NCBI GenBank assembly: GCA_027482225.1
Contig: JAIXWD010000007.1
Location: 391,514 to 455,513 of the forward strand
Length of the DNA stretch: 64,000 bases
From: Bacteroidota bacterium
Lineage (GTDB): Bacteria > Bacteroidota > Bacteroidia > UKL13-3
Reading direction: 5' to 3'
Part shown: positions 17,424 to 24,627 of the stretch, one piece after another
Numbering within the stretch: position 1 is the stretch's first letter
Layout: each line of letters begins with the position of its first letter
The notes under the pieces: generated by a model
Told to the model about the DNA's origin: nothing
Database searches by the model: none
What the model saw: the letters and a program-made list of their open reading frames with translations, nothing else
Made by a program: the position numbers and the translations under genes

Positions 17424-17961
17424 TATTCTAATGTTACTTATTTTTGTTAATGTATTACCATCGTTTGCACAAACTGTGGACTTAAGTAACAAATATGTTA
17501 AAACCATAGAAGGCGATAGTGTGCAATTACTTAAATTAAACAATAAAAAATCAATTACAATTATCGCAAATACATTATCCTGTTCAGGATGTTTAAATAA
17601 TTTAATTGCTTTTCTTGATTCATTATCAAATCAACACACTTTAAAAGACGTTAACTTAAACATTATTATATGTATTGGTGAAGACGTGCTTCAGCAAAGA
17701 CAACAAATTATTTTTTTTAAAAAGAAGTCTAAATTAATTAATGTATATTTTGAGAACATTAATTACGATACACACCTTAGTTATAGAAAACCTGATTACG
17801 GAATTTTGAAAGATTTTAATGCGACAGGTAATCCAATATTACTACTAATAAATAATACGCTGATAACATATGAATTGATTAACTATAACAGTCTGTTTAA
17901 TGAAATAAATGTAAGCGATTTAGCTCGCAAGAAGATTATCAACTTCCTCTGTTCACGCTGA
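17410..17961 (+). CDS. Secreted thioredoxin-like protein with CSGC motif
   Basis: 183 residues from ATG 17410, which begins a clear signal peptide (M-S-K-S-S-I-L-M-L-L..., PSFAQ). The longer frame from 17353 would put the signal sequence internally. The mature protein has a beta strand and then CSGC near residue 60, an alternating alpha/beta pattern and a Gly-Asn-Pro-Ile-Leu-Leu-Leu stretch in the cis-Pro position, consistent with a thioredoxin-like fold. It overlaps the preceding gene by 14 bases, implying coupling and shared function. A hairpin including the stop codon (17954-17976) closes the operon. Confidence 0.65.
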   Translation: MSKSSILMLLIFVNVLPSFAQTVDLSNKYVKTIEGDSVQLLKLNNKKSITIIANTLSCSGCLNNLIAFLDSLSNQHTLKDVNLNIIICIGEDVLQQRQQIIFFKKKSKLINVYFENINYDTHLSYRKPDYGILKDFNATGNPILLLINNTLITYELINYNSLFNEINVSDLARKKIINFLCSR

Positions 17962-17976
17962 CGTGCCGTCAGTGTG
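17954..17976 (+). terminator. Hairpin spanning the stop codon of the CSGC protein gene
   Basis: CACGCTGACG pairs with CGTCAGTGTG (one G-T wobble) around a 3-base loop; the TGA stop is inside the first arm. No T run follows, so its terminator role is uncertain. Confidence 0.4.
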
Positions 17977-18637
17977 CTGCAAAACATCTTAACAAATTAG
18001 CTTAAAATTGATGCGTTAATTTATATTAACTTTAACAGCTAAATATAAGCTACATACTTATTTAGTTTTATATTTGGTTGAATATAAATTTTATAAAAAC
18101 AGATGATGTTAGGTTTCAAATTTAACATCAAGCAACAGATGAGTTTGTATCTCTACATTAGAGTATATAACTACACACGGACGGAACGTCCTTGAACTGG
18201 CGGAGTTATTGTTATAACTTTAACATATTTATAAACTGCTGCCAACATTACGGCTATTAAAAAAGCAGGCAATTACACCTAAAGCCTTTCCAAAACAAAT
18301 CCATTTAAGCGCATTTAGGGTTTGAGTCTTGTACACCCTAAAAAATTAAAAAATATTATTTTTATTTCAAAAAATATACTTATTTAGCTGTGCCAACTAA
18401 TTATATATGATGAAAACAATACACACCCCCGCACAGCAAACACGCTCGTCTTGCATAACATTTACCAAACTTTATTACATAACAATTAACCGTTTATAAG
18501 CGGATAAACCCGCGCTATTTAAAGACTATGGCCATGCTGTGGGTAATGGAGAAGGAATTGGGGTTCGCATAGATTTAAGTTATGCGTCATGTTCAAGGAC
18601 GATCCGTCAACAAAGTCAAACAGAAAAATAAATAAAA
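17962..18637. repeat. Intergenic region with long repeat, copy B (cassette-type junction)
   Basis: No gene is supported in these 676 bp. A small hairpin lies at 18105-18129 (GATGTTA/TAACATC). From 18166 an ACTACACAC...TGGCGG segment resembles the start of the junction at 19424. Bases 18236-18582 are the second copy of the repeat seen at 14376-14723, again with GCTGTGC/GCACAGC (18387-18437) and the TAACCGTTTATAAGCGGATA element (18487-18506). The copy ends in GTTATGC (18579-18585), an attC-like R' core. An 18-base segment at 18180-18197 is repeated inverted at 18591-18608 with one mismatch. Confidence 0.75.
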
Positions 18638-19021
18638 ATGGACAGACAAGAAATTCAAAATTATATTAACAATTTCAGGAGACTTTTTAGTCGCTTTTTA
18701 AAACCTGACGTTGGAATACAATCGACTGTGTATCCTTACGACAAAGGAAGTGTTATTGTTTATGAACTTGGACTAAACCTACAAAACAAGGACGACCTGA
18801 GAAGTAGTTCAAAGGAAATAACAGAAGCTCTTAAACGGACAAATTTGTTTGAAAATGAAAAAGGAGAGCAAAATCACTCTTTCGTTGGGACAAATATTTT
18901 ACTTATAAAAAATAAAATAGTTGTAATTAAAGACGACAATTCAAAAGAATGGACTGAAGAGAAAGCACAATTAGACATTGAAAAAATTATCCAACCTTCT
19001 AAAGATAAAATCAATGGCTAA
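18638..19021 (+). CDS. Cassette-borne hypothetical protein
   Basis: 127 residues, cytoplasmic by appearance, mixed alpha/beta and strongly charged, ending in a Lys-rich helix. I recognise no family. The start at ATG 18638 lies about 50 bases after the GTTATGCGT boundary of the unit, the same distance seen in the neighbouring unit. The 3' end overlaps the next ORF by 8 bases, so the two proteins are coupled and may act together. Orphan status and position inside a cassette-like unit suggest acquisition by transfer. Confidence 0.6.
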   Translation: MDRQEIQNYINNFRRLFSRFLKPDVGIQSTVYPYDKGSVIVYELGLNLQNKDDLRSSSKEITEALKRTNLFENEKGEQNHSFVGTNILLIKNKIVVIKDDNSKEWTEEKAQLDIEKIIQPSKDKING

Positions 19022-19421
19022 GATAAAAATAAGAGATATAGAAGGTGATGCAGACGAATTAAAAAACCTATTCAAAGATTTAGGTTGCGACCTTAATAGT
19101 TACATAAGCACAACTCCAATTAAGACTAAAATTCCAACTTATTGGCTGTTTATTTTAGGAGCAGCATTTTTTATTCTTACTTGTATAATCTGGTGTGACT
19201 TGTTCAATCCTGCTTGGACAAAGGTTAGTATTCTTTCATTGTTTTTATTTTTAGGACTTATCTCCTTCATCGTTCACCACAACCACGACAAATGGGCAAT
19301 TACAGCTATTCCACTCGTTACTGGACTGTGTTTAATTCTTGTTTGCTTGAATGTTTACACACCACAAGAACTAGCTAAACGACTTGAGAATAAAACAATA
19401 GACAAGATTGATGGAAAGTAA
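19014..19421 (+). CDS. Cassette-borne small membrane protein
   Basis: 135 residues from ATG 19014, preferred over an upstream frame start at 18978 because it gives the usual ATG overlapping the previous stop. The soluble N-terminus (about 1-38, K-I-R-D-I-E-G-D-A-D-E-L) is followed by three hydrophobic segments (about 41-60, 68-84 and 92-112) and a short charged tail. Function unknown. An alpha-helical head plus a membrane anchor, overlapping a soluble partner gene, is a layout seen in some small defence or toxin pairs, but there is no direct evidence for that here. Confidence 0.55.
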   Translation: MAKIKIRDIEGDADELKNLFKDLGCDLNSYISTTPIKTKIPTYWLFILGAAFFILTCIIWCDLFNPAWTKVSILSLFLFLGLISFIVHHNHDKWAITAIPLVTGLCLILVCLNVYTPQELAKRLENKTIDKIDGK

Positions 19422-19423
19422 AA

Positions 19424-19548
19424 CTACGCATGACAGGCGTTTGGCAAAATTGGCGGTTCAATGGTTAATTGAATATACTGCCTCGTATAAACTTTTGTGC
19501 TGGGTTGACAATTTAGTGCTACGAAATCTGCTACGTTACCAGTAAGCC
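19424..19548. repeat. attC-like junction between cassette units 1 and 2
   Basis: About 125 bp running from ACGCATGAC (19426-19434), which complements the GTTATGCGT at the start of unit 1 in 8 of 9 positions, to GTTACCAGTAAGCC (19535-19548) at the start of unit 2. The segment AAATTGGCGGTTCAATGGTTAA recurs with few changes at 20990-21016. Length and layout match the 57-141 bp range of integron attC sites. Confidence 0.6.
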
Positions 19549-19580
19549 TAAAAGACGACACAACTATAAATAAAAAAGAT

Positions 19581-20951
19581 ATGACACCAGAACATAAACA
19601 AAGTATTTTACCTCAACTTGACGAGTTTTGGAAACTAGACCTTGACAAACGAGTAGCAGAAGCTTACAAAGACTATCAAGACTTGACATCAGTTTACATT
19701 GGGTATTATTCGGTAACAGAATTTACGGAGTTCTCTAAAAAGGCAATTGGCCAATTAGGACAAATTATGCAGTCAAAACTGTTTAGTATTTTACCATTTC
19801 AATATCAATTTCAAAATGACTTTGGTGCTGGAAATTTGCGTGATGACTTGGCAAATTTTATTGCTTTTTGTTCTAGTAATGACTTCAATAGTGCAGTTGG
19901 ACATTTATATAGACTTGTTTACTATCAACTTCAAAATGGACTTTGGGATAAAGACCAACCCATTGACAAGAAAAAGAAAATGGAAATAATTGATGAACTT
20001 GAAAGCAAGTTGCAACTTATAGCTGAAAAATTAAAAATAAATGCAGACCTTAATCAACAACTCATTGCAGAATTACAAGCTGAAAAAACAAGTATTACTC
20101 AACTTTTAGTAACAAAAAACACTGAACTATCTGAGATTTCAAATTTGCTTCCTACGGCAAGGACACATTCAGATGAAATTACAAGACTATTGACTGCGAG
20201 TACTGACAGTAACCAACAAATTACAGGATTATTAAACCAACAAAATTCAAACCTTGAAACAGTAAAGACAAAACTAGAAGAAGAAAAAACTGTTTATGAT
20301 ACTTTTCAAAAGGAATTGAAAGACTTAAAAGATAGCTATAAAACAGAAATTGACACAACGATTAAAAAGAACGTTGACTTTGAAAAACTTTTAAATTCTG
20401 TCCAAGATAGAAGTTCAACTTTTGAACAACGTCTTTTGGTATTAAATGAACTTATTGGAAAAGAAGGAGCAGTTAAATTATTCAGTACATTTAATGATAG
20501 AAAAATTGAACTTGAAAAGCCTGTTAAGCGTTGGGCAAATATTGTTTTTACTACTGGCGGAATAGCACTTGTTTTAATTGTTGGTGTATTTACAAATTTC
20601 TTTGGTTATGTCGGTGGCTTCCCTACTTCAATTGATTGGCATTATTTAATAATTAACTCTTTAAAATCTTTGCCTGTTATGATAGTTCTGTTCTTTACTA
20701 TTAAGCAATACGCTAAAGAAAGAAGTTTTCAAGAAGAGTATGCATTTCGTTCTGCAATTGCGTTGACAATTCAAGCTTATGGAGACATAGCAGGAAAAAA
20801 TAAAGAAGATTTAATAAGCAAAGCGGTTGCAAGTATTTATGCTATGCCTACAATAATGAAAGAAAAATCTTCATTCTTTTCATTCAAGAGCAAATATTTA
20901 ACGGACAGTATTAAAGAATTAAACGAAACAGTTAAAAACATCAAAGGCTAA
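19581..20951 (+). CDS. Cassette-borne coiled-coil protein with two transmembrane helices
   Basis: 456 residues in three parts. The N-terminal 140 residues are helical and aromatic-rich. A long coiled coil follows (about 135-300, repeated L-x-x-x-L and Q/E/K heptads), then two hydrophobic helices (about 320-342 and 355-373) and a helical cytosolic tail. No enzymatic motif or named family is visible. It is the only gene of cassette unit 2. A membrane-anchored coiled coil could be a structural or effector component, but its role is unknown. Confidence 0.6.
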   Translation: MTPEHKQSILPQLDEFWKLDLDKRVAEAYKDYQDLTSVYIGYYSVTEFTEFSKKAIGQLGQIMQSKLFSILPFQYQFQNDFGAGNLRDDLANFIAFCSSNDFNSAVGHLYRLVYYQLQNGLWDKDQPIDKKKKMEIIDELESKLQLIAEKLKINADLNQQLIAELQAEKTSITQLLVTKNTELSEISNLLPTARTHSDEITRLLTASTDSNQQITGLLNQQNSNLETVKTKLEEEKTVYDTFQKELKDLKDSYKTEIDTTIKKNVDFEKLLNSVQDRSSTFEQRLLVLNELIGKEGAVKLFSTFNDRKIELEKPVKRWANIVFTTGGIALVLIVGVFTNFFGYVGGFPTSIDWHYLIINSLKSLPVMIVLFFTIKQYAKERSFQEEYAFRSAIALTIQAYGDIAGKNKEDLISKAVASIYAMPTIMKEKSSFFSFKSKYLTDSIKELNETVKNIKG

Positions 20952-21261
20952 ATGGACAGACGAAGAAGGCCTACTGGTAACAGCACCTAAAAGAAATTGG
21001 AGGTTCAGTGGTTAAATTAAGCTTTGTATCTCGGAGCATTGTGGTATTCAGTGCTTACAAAAGATTAAACCATTGATATCCACTACTAAGCTAATAACCA
21101 AACCTAATTAACCGTTTATAAGCGGTTAATACTGCAAAATATTTAGTTTATAAAACTATAATGCACAACAAATAGCGAAAATCGTTCCGCTCAGATTATA
21201 GCTAGCTTTTATGCTATGAGTACCGACACAAAAAATAGTTAAACGTAAAAACAAATCAAAA
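20952..21261. repeat. attC-like junction between cassette units 2 and 3
   Basis: No ORF. It begins with GGCCTACTGGTAAC (20968-20981), the reverse complement (13 of 14) of the start of unit 2, followed by the shared AAATTGGAGGTTCAGTGGTTAA segment. It includes the TAACCGTTTATAAGCGGTTA near-palindrome at 21108-21127 and ends at GATTATAGCTAGCT (21194-21207), the start of unit 3. Confidence 0.6.
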
Positions 21262-21798
21262 ATGAGAAAAACAATTTTACTTTTCGTATTCGTTGCGACA
21301 ACAGCAATTTCTTTTGGGCAAACTAAAGAAAAAGAATTAACCCAAGCAGAACAATTTAGTTCTCAAGCAGGCACTTTAATTGAACGACAATTTATTGATA
21401 TCGGAAAAGTTAAAGGTGTTGAAATTAAAATTTTAAAATACAAAGACCTAAACGCAGGAACTGGAAAAAGTGCATTACGTTTTGAATTTGAATACAAAAG
21501 TTCATATTCAACAGATACAAAAATTGCTTCACTTGATGCAGACGAAATTGACGGTCTAATAAAATCAATTAAAAATCTCCAAACAAACGTATTTCCTACA
21601 ACAAGAGATATTTATACGGAAGTAACATTTAAAAGTAGAACAGGATTTGAAGCTGGTGCATACTATAGCCCAGACAAAAGTATATGGACAACATATATTC
21701 AAATTGAAAAATTTGATAGAAATTCTATGGTATTTCTATCAACTGAAGATTTCGCTTCTCTACTCAGTCTAATCGAACAAGCAAAAGGTAAAATGTAG
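21262..21798 (+). CDS. Cassette-borne secreted hypothetical protein
   Basis: 178 residues with a signal peptide (about 1-19, ISFGQ). The mature protein is beta-rich with conserved-looking F-E-F-E-Y-K and A-S-L-D-A-D-E-I-D segments, but I recognise no family. It starts about 55 bases after the boundary of unit 3 and precedes the endonuclease-like gene by 21 bases. Co-transcription is likely, yet one protein is exported and the other cytosolic, so a common pathway is not obvious. Confidence 0.6.
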   Translation: MRKTILLFVFVATTAISFGQTKEKELTQAEQFSSQAGTLIERQFIDIGKVKGVEIKILKYKDLNAGTGKSALRFEFEYKSSYSTDTKIASLDADEIDGLIKSIKNLQTNVFPTTRDIYTEVTFKSRTGFEAGAYYSPDKSIWTTYIQIEKFDRNSMVFLSTEDFASLLSLIEQAKGKM

Positions 21799-21819
21799 AA
21801 ATTAAACAAAAAATTAACT

Positions 21820-22899
21820 ATGGATTTTAAAGACCAAATCAAACAACTCGGAGACCGGGTTGCAAAACTGAAAGACCAAATTCAGACAGAAGAAGCAACA
21901 AAAAATGCTTTCATAATGCCTTTTTTACAAGCATTGGGTTATGACGTTTTTAATCCAACTGAAGTTGTTCCTGAATTTATTTCGGATATTGGAATTAAAA
22001 AAGGAGAGAAAATTGATTACGCAATTTTTAAAGATGGTTCCCCAACCATACTTATTGAGTGCAAACATTGGGCTCAAAACCTTAACATACATGATGGTCA
22101 GCTTTTACGCTATTTTCATGTTTCTAAAGCAAAGTTTGGCCTTTTAACTAATGGTATAAATTATCGTTTTTATTCTGACTTAGTTGAACCAAATAAGATG
22201 GACGAGAAACCATTTTTAGAATTTAACATCAATGAAATTAAAGACAATCAGGTTGAAGAACTTAAAAAGTTTCATAAGACTGTTTTTGACGCTGAAAGCA
22301 TCACAAATACAGCTAGCGAATTGAAATACATGAATGAATTAAAACACTTAATTCAGCAAGAACTTATTAATCCAACTCCTGACTTTGTTAAACACTTCGC
22401 AAGACAAGTTTACCCTAGTGTTGTAACTGCAAAAGTTTTAGAACAGTTTACAAATTTAACGAAGAAGTCTATTCAACAACATATTAGCGACCTTATTACA
22501 GAAAGACTTAAAACTGCTTTAACAAAGGAAGACGAAGAGACTAAGAAACAAGAAGCTATTCAAGCTGAACTAGCAAAAGTTGACGAAGTAAAAGTAGTTA
22601 CAACTGATGAAGAACTTGAAGGATTTATGATTGTTAAAACCATTCTACGACAAAAAATAAGTGCAACAAGAATAACGCACAGGGATGCACAATCATATTT
22701 TGCAATTTTACTTGACGACAATAACCGCAAGACAATTTGTAGACTTTATTTAAATGGTGGCAGAAAGTTTTTTGCAACACTTGACGACCAAAAGAAAGAG
22801 GTTAAAAATGAAATTAATTCTTTAGACGACATCTTTCAACATGCTGAAACACTCTTAAAAATCGTTGATCAATACGACAAATCTAAAGAGCTAGCGTAA
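21820..22899 (+). CDS. Orphan type I restriction R-subunit N-terminal-like nuclease
   Basis: 359 residues. The N-terminal 160 residues match the HsdR N-terminal endonuclease fold: helix with T-E-E-A-T-K-N-A-F-I-M-P-F-L, then Y-D-V-F-N-P, G-E-K-I-D-Y-A-I (catalytic Asp) and I-L-I-E-C-K-H-W (E-x-K of the PD-(D/E)XK site). The helicase part of HsdR is absent. The second half is helical, followed by a compact C-terminal domain of unknown type. No HsdM or HsdS is nearby, so it is a stand-alone nuclease-like protein. Its stop codon falls inside the right boundary of cassette unit 3. Confidence 0.75.
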   Translation: MDFKDQIKQLGDRVAKLKDQIQTEEATKNAFIMPFLQALGYDVFNPTEVVPEFISDIGIKKGEKIDYAIFKDGSPTILIECKHWAQNLNIHDGQLLRYFHVSKAKFGLLTNGINYRFYSDLVEPNKMDEKPFLEFNINEIKDNQVEELKKFHKTVFDAESITNTASELKYMNELKHLIQQELINPTPDFVKHFARQVYPSVVTAKVLEQFTNLTKKSIQQHISDLITERLKTALTKEDEETKKQEAIQAELAKVDEVKVVTTDEELEGFMIVKTILRQKISATRITHRDAQSYFAILLDDNNRKTICRLYLNGGRKFFATLDDQKKEVKNEINSLDDIFQHAETLLKIVDQYDKSKELA

Positions 22900-22901
22900 T
22901 C
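22889..22901. repeat. Right boundary of cassette unit 3
   Basis: AGCTAGCGTAATC is the reverse complement of the unit's left boundary (21194-21207) apart from a TA/C change. It overlaps the stop codon of the nuclease gene. Normal chromosomal sequence follows within about 100 bases. Confidence 0.5.
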
Positions 22902-22993
22902 GAATAAAAGTAGCAGATAAAGTATGAAGTATTTACGTTTCATACCAAACCACTACTTCCTAATGCTTTAAAAGTAAAATATATAGTAAACAG

Positions 22994-23027
22994 AATCGCC
23001 CCAAAACATGAGTTTATTGGGGCGATT
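22994..23027. terminator. Hairpin between convergent genes
   Basis: AATCGCCCC (22994-23002) and GGGGCGATT (23019-23027) pair perfectly around a 16-base loop. Short T-rich stretches flank it on both strands, consistent with a bidirectional terminator. Confidence 0.7.
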
Positions 23028-23049
23028 GCTTTTATAATAAATCAATAAC

Positions 23050-23667
23050 TTATTTCTTCCACTTAATGGTGCAACCTATGGCCTTGGTATTGGTTTTGGC
23101 AACTGCTTTGCCGTTTAGTAATGCATTAACAGCTAACTCAACATGCTTTTCTTTAACTTGTTTTTCGTCTTCGTAATTATCATCAATTGCACCAATGTAT
23201 TGTACCGTGTTGCCTGCTTTTGTTTTTTGTATCACAAATACATGTGGGGTGCGTGTGGCTCCGTATGTTTTTGCTATTTGTTGGGTTTCATCATGCAAAT
23301 ACACAAACGGATATTTTTTTGCTTTGGCCAACTCTTGCATCTTGGCGTAACTGTCTTCAGGCTCACGTTTAGCATCGTTTGGGTTGATGGCAATTACAGG
23401 GTAACCTTTTGCTGCATACTTGTTGTGTAAGTTAATAATACGTTGTTCGTATGCTTGCGAAAACGGGCAATGGTTGCAGGTAAACACCACAATAAATCCT
23501 TTGGCTTTTTTAAAATCGGCCAACTTTACCATTTTACCATCTACATTACGTAGGTTAAAATCGGTGGCTACATCGCCAATTTGATAACCGGGAGTTTCGT
23601 TTTGTTTAAATGCGGTTGCACCAAATACCAAGGTTGTAATGGCAAACAATGCGATTATTTTTTTCAT
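23050..23667 (-). CDS. Exported thioredoxin-family protein (AhpC/TSA-like)
   Basis: About 205 residues from the ATG at 23667, which begins the signal peptide (M-K-K-I-I-A-L-F-A). The fold starts with the peroxiredoxin-like G-D-V-A-T-D-F-N-L-R-N-V-D-G segment. The active site is C-N-H-C-P-F-S, and the cis-Pro is in R-T-P-H-V-F-V-I. This C-x-x-C-P subgroup is common in Bacteroidota and is probably a periplasmic thiol-disulfide oxidoreductase; its substrate is unknown. The C-terminus carries a late cysteine (A-I-G-C-T-I-K-W). Single gene, opposite to the cassette region. Confidence 0.85.
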   Translation of the reverse strand: MKKIIALFAITTLVFGATAFKQNETPGYQIGDVATDFNLRNVDGKMVKLADFKKAKGFIVVFTCNHCPFSQAYEQRIINLHNKYAAKGYPVIAINPNDAKREPEDSYAKMQELAKAKKYPFVYLHDETQQIAKTYGATRTPHVFVIQKTKAGNTVQYIGAIDDNYEDEKQVKEKHVELAVNALLNGKAVAKTNTKAIGCTIKWKK

Positions 23668-23691
23668 GCTGTTTTGGTTTTGTATGAACAC

Positions 23692-24049
23692 AAATATGAG
23701 GAATAATTGGAGATTATTTGTGGGTTAAAAAAGGTTTATACAACTGTGACGGTTATTTTACTGCGGCATGGAGGGTATAGAACCACAGATTCCGAAGCTT
23801 CGGAAGCAGAGGGCAAAGAATAGGGTTTGAACCACAGAGGTACAGAGGCACAGCGGCTATAACATCTTACTGTTAAATTAGGTGGATTCGGTGAGCGTTT
23901 ATTCCTTGTGTACCTCGTGAAAAACTTTGTGTACATTGTGGTAAAAATTTAACAACAAAGGACACCAAGAAAACAAGAAATACACTGCTGAATTGGGGTT
24001 TAGAAACTTAGAGGCAGTGCGATTGAACAGGCTGTTATGTGCTAACCTA
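23692..24049. repeat. Intergenic inverted repeat of the ACCACAGAGG type
   Basis: No supported gene in 358 bp. The region contains AACCACAGA (23781) and AACCACAGAGGTACAGAGGCA (23830-23850). Facing them are CTTGTGTACCTCGTG and GTGTACATTGTGGT (23907-23942), so the whole can fold back on itself. It also carries the perfect 16-bp palindrome TTCCGAAGCTTCGGAA (23790-23805). Such CACAGAG/CTCTGTG inverted repeats recur between genes in several bacterial groups. Confidence 0.55.
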
Positions 24050-24622
24050 TCAATGCCACTTTAGGGTTTTAGGAAATTCAAAATCCTCTAAATCGTTTAA
24101 CAAGGTTTCTACATGGCCATTAAACAACAGCATGTTTTTAAAATCTTGTTTTAAAAATTTATGGTCAACCATGTGTTGCAACAAATCATCTAAAGGTTTG
24201 TAAAACCCATTTACATTTAACACGCCACAAGGTTTAAAATGAAAACCCAGTTGGCTCCAAGTAAAGGCTTCAAACAACTCTTCCATGGTACCAATACCAC
24301 CTGGCAAAGCAATGCATGCATCGCATAGTTCAAACATTTTAGCTTTACGCTCGTGCATGCTATCAACCACAATTTGTTGGGTAAGTCTGGTATGACCTAC
24401 TTCTTTATCCATTAAACGTTTGGGTATAACACCAATAACTTCGCCACCTAATCGCAACATTTCATCGGCAATAATGCCCATTATACCTACGTTACCACCA
24501 CCATAAACCAAACCGTAACCACGCTTGTGCATGTCTTGTATAAGTGCCAATGCTTTGGTTATATATATTTCTTCATCGCCAACAGACGAGCCGCAATAAA
24601 CAGCAATACGTTTTATCTTCAT
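24050..24622 (-). CDS. LOG-family (TIGR00730) nucleotide phosphoribohydrolase
   Basis: 190 residues, the usual LOG length. Visible motifs are V-Y-C-G-S-S near the start, G-L-V-Y-G-G-G-N-V-G-I-M-G, M-H-E-R-K and P-G-G-I-G-T-M-E-E, the phosphoribohydrolase signature. The family releases the base from nucleoside monophosphates, in plants activating cytokinins; the physiological role in most bacteria is unclear. It ends 5 bases after the DEAD-box gene starts its own transcription direction, so it is probably the distal gene of a two-gene operon with the helicase. Confidence 0.9.
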   Translation of the reverse strand: MKIKRIAVYCGSSVGDEEIYITKALALIQDMHKRGYGLVYGGGNVGIMGIIADEMLRLGGEVIGVIPKRLMDKEVGHTRLTQQIVVDSMHERKAKMFELCDACIALPGGIGTMEELFEAFTWSQLGFHFKPCGVLNVNGFYKPLDDLLQHMVDHKFLKQDFKNMLLFNGHVETLLNDLEDFEFPKTLKWH

Positions 24623-24627
24623 TGTAA

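Noticed and set aside
14300..22950. Complete integron
   Set aside because: No intI-like integrase, no attI and no Pc promoter are visible; only cassette-like units and junctions can be supported.
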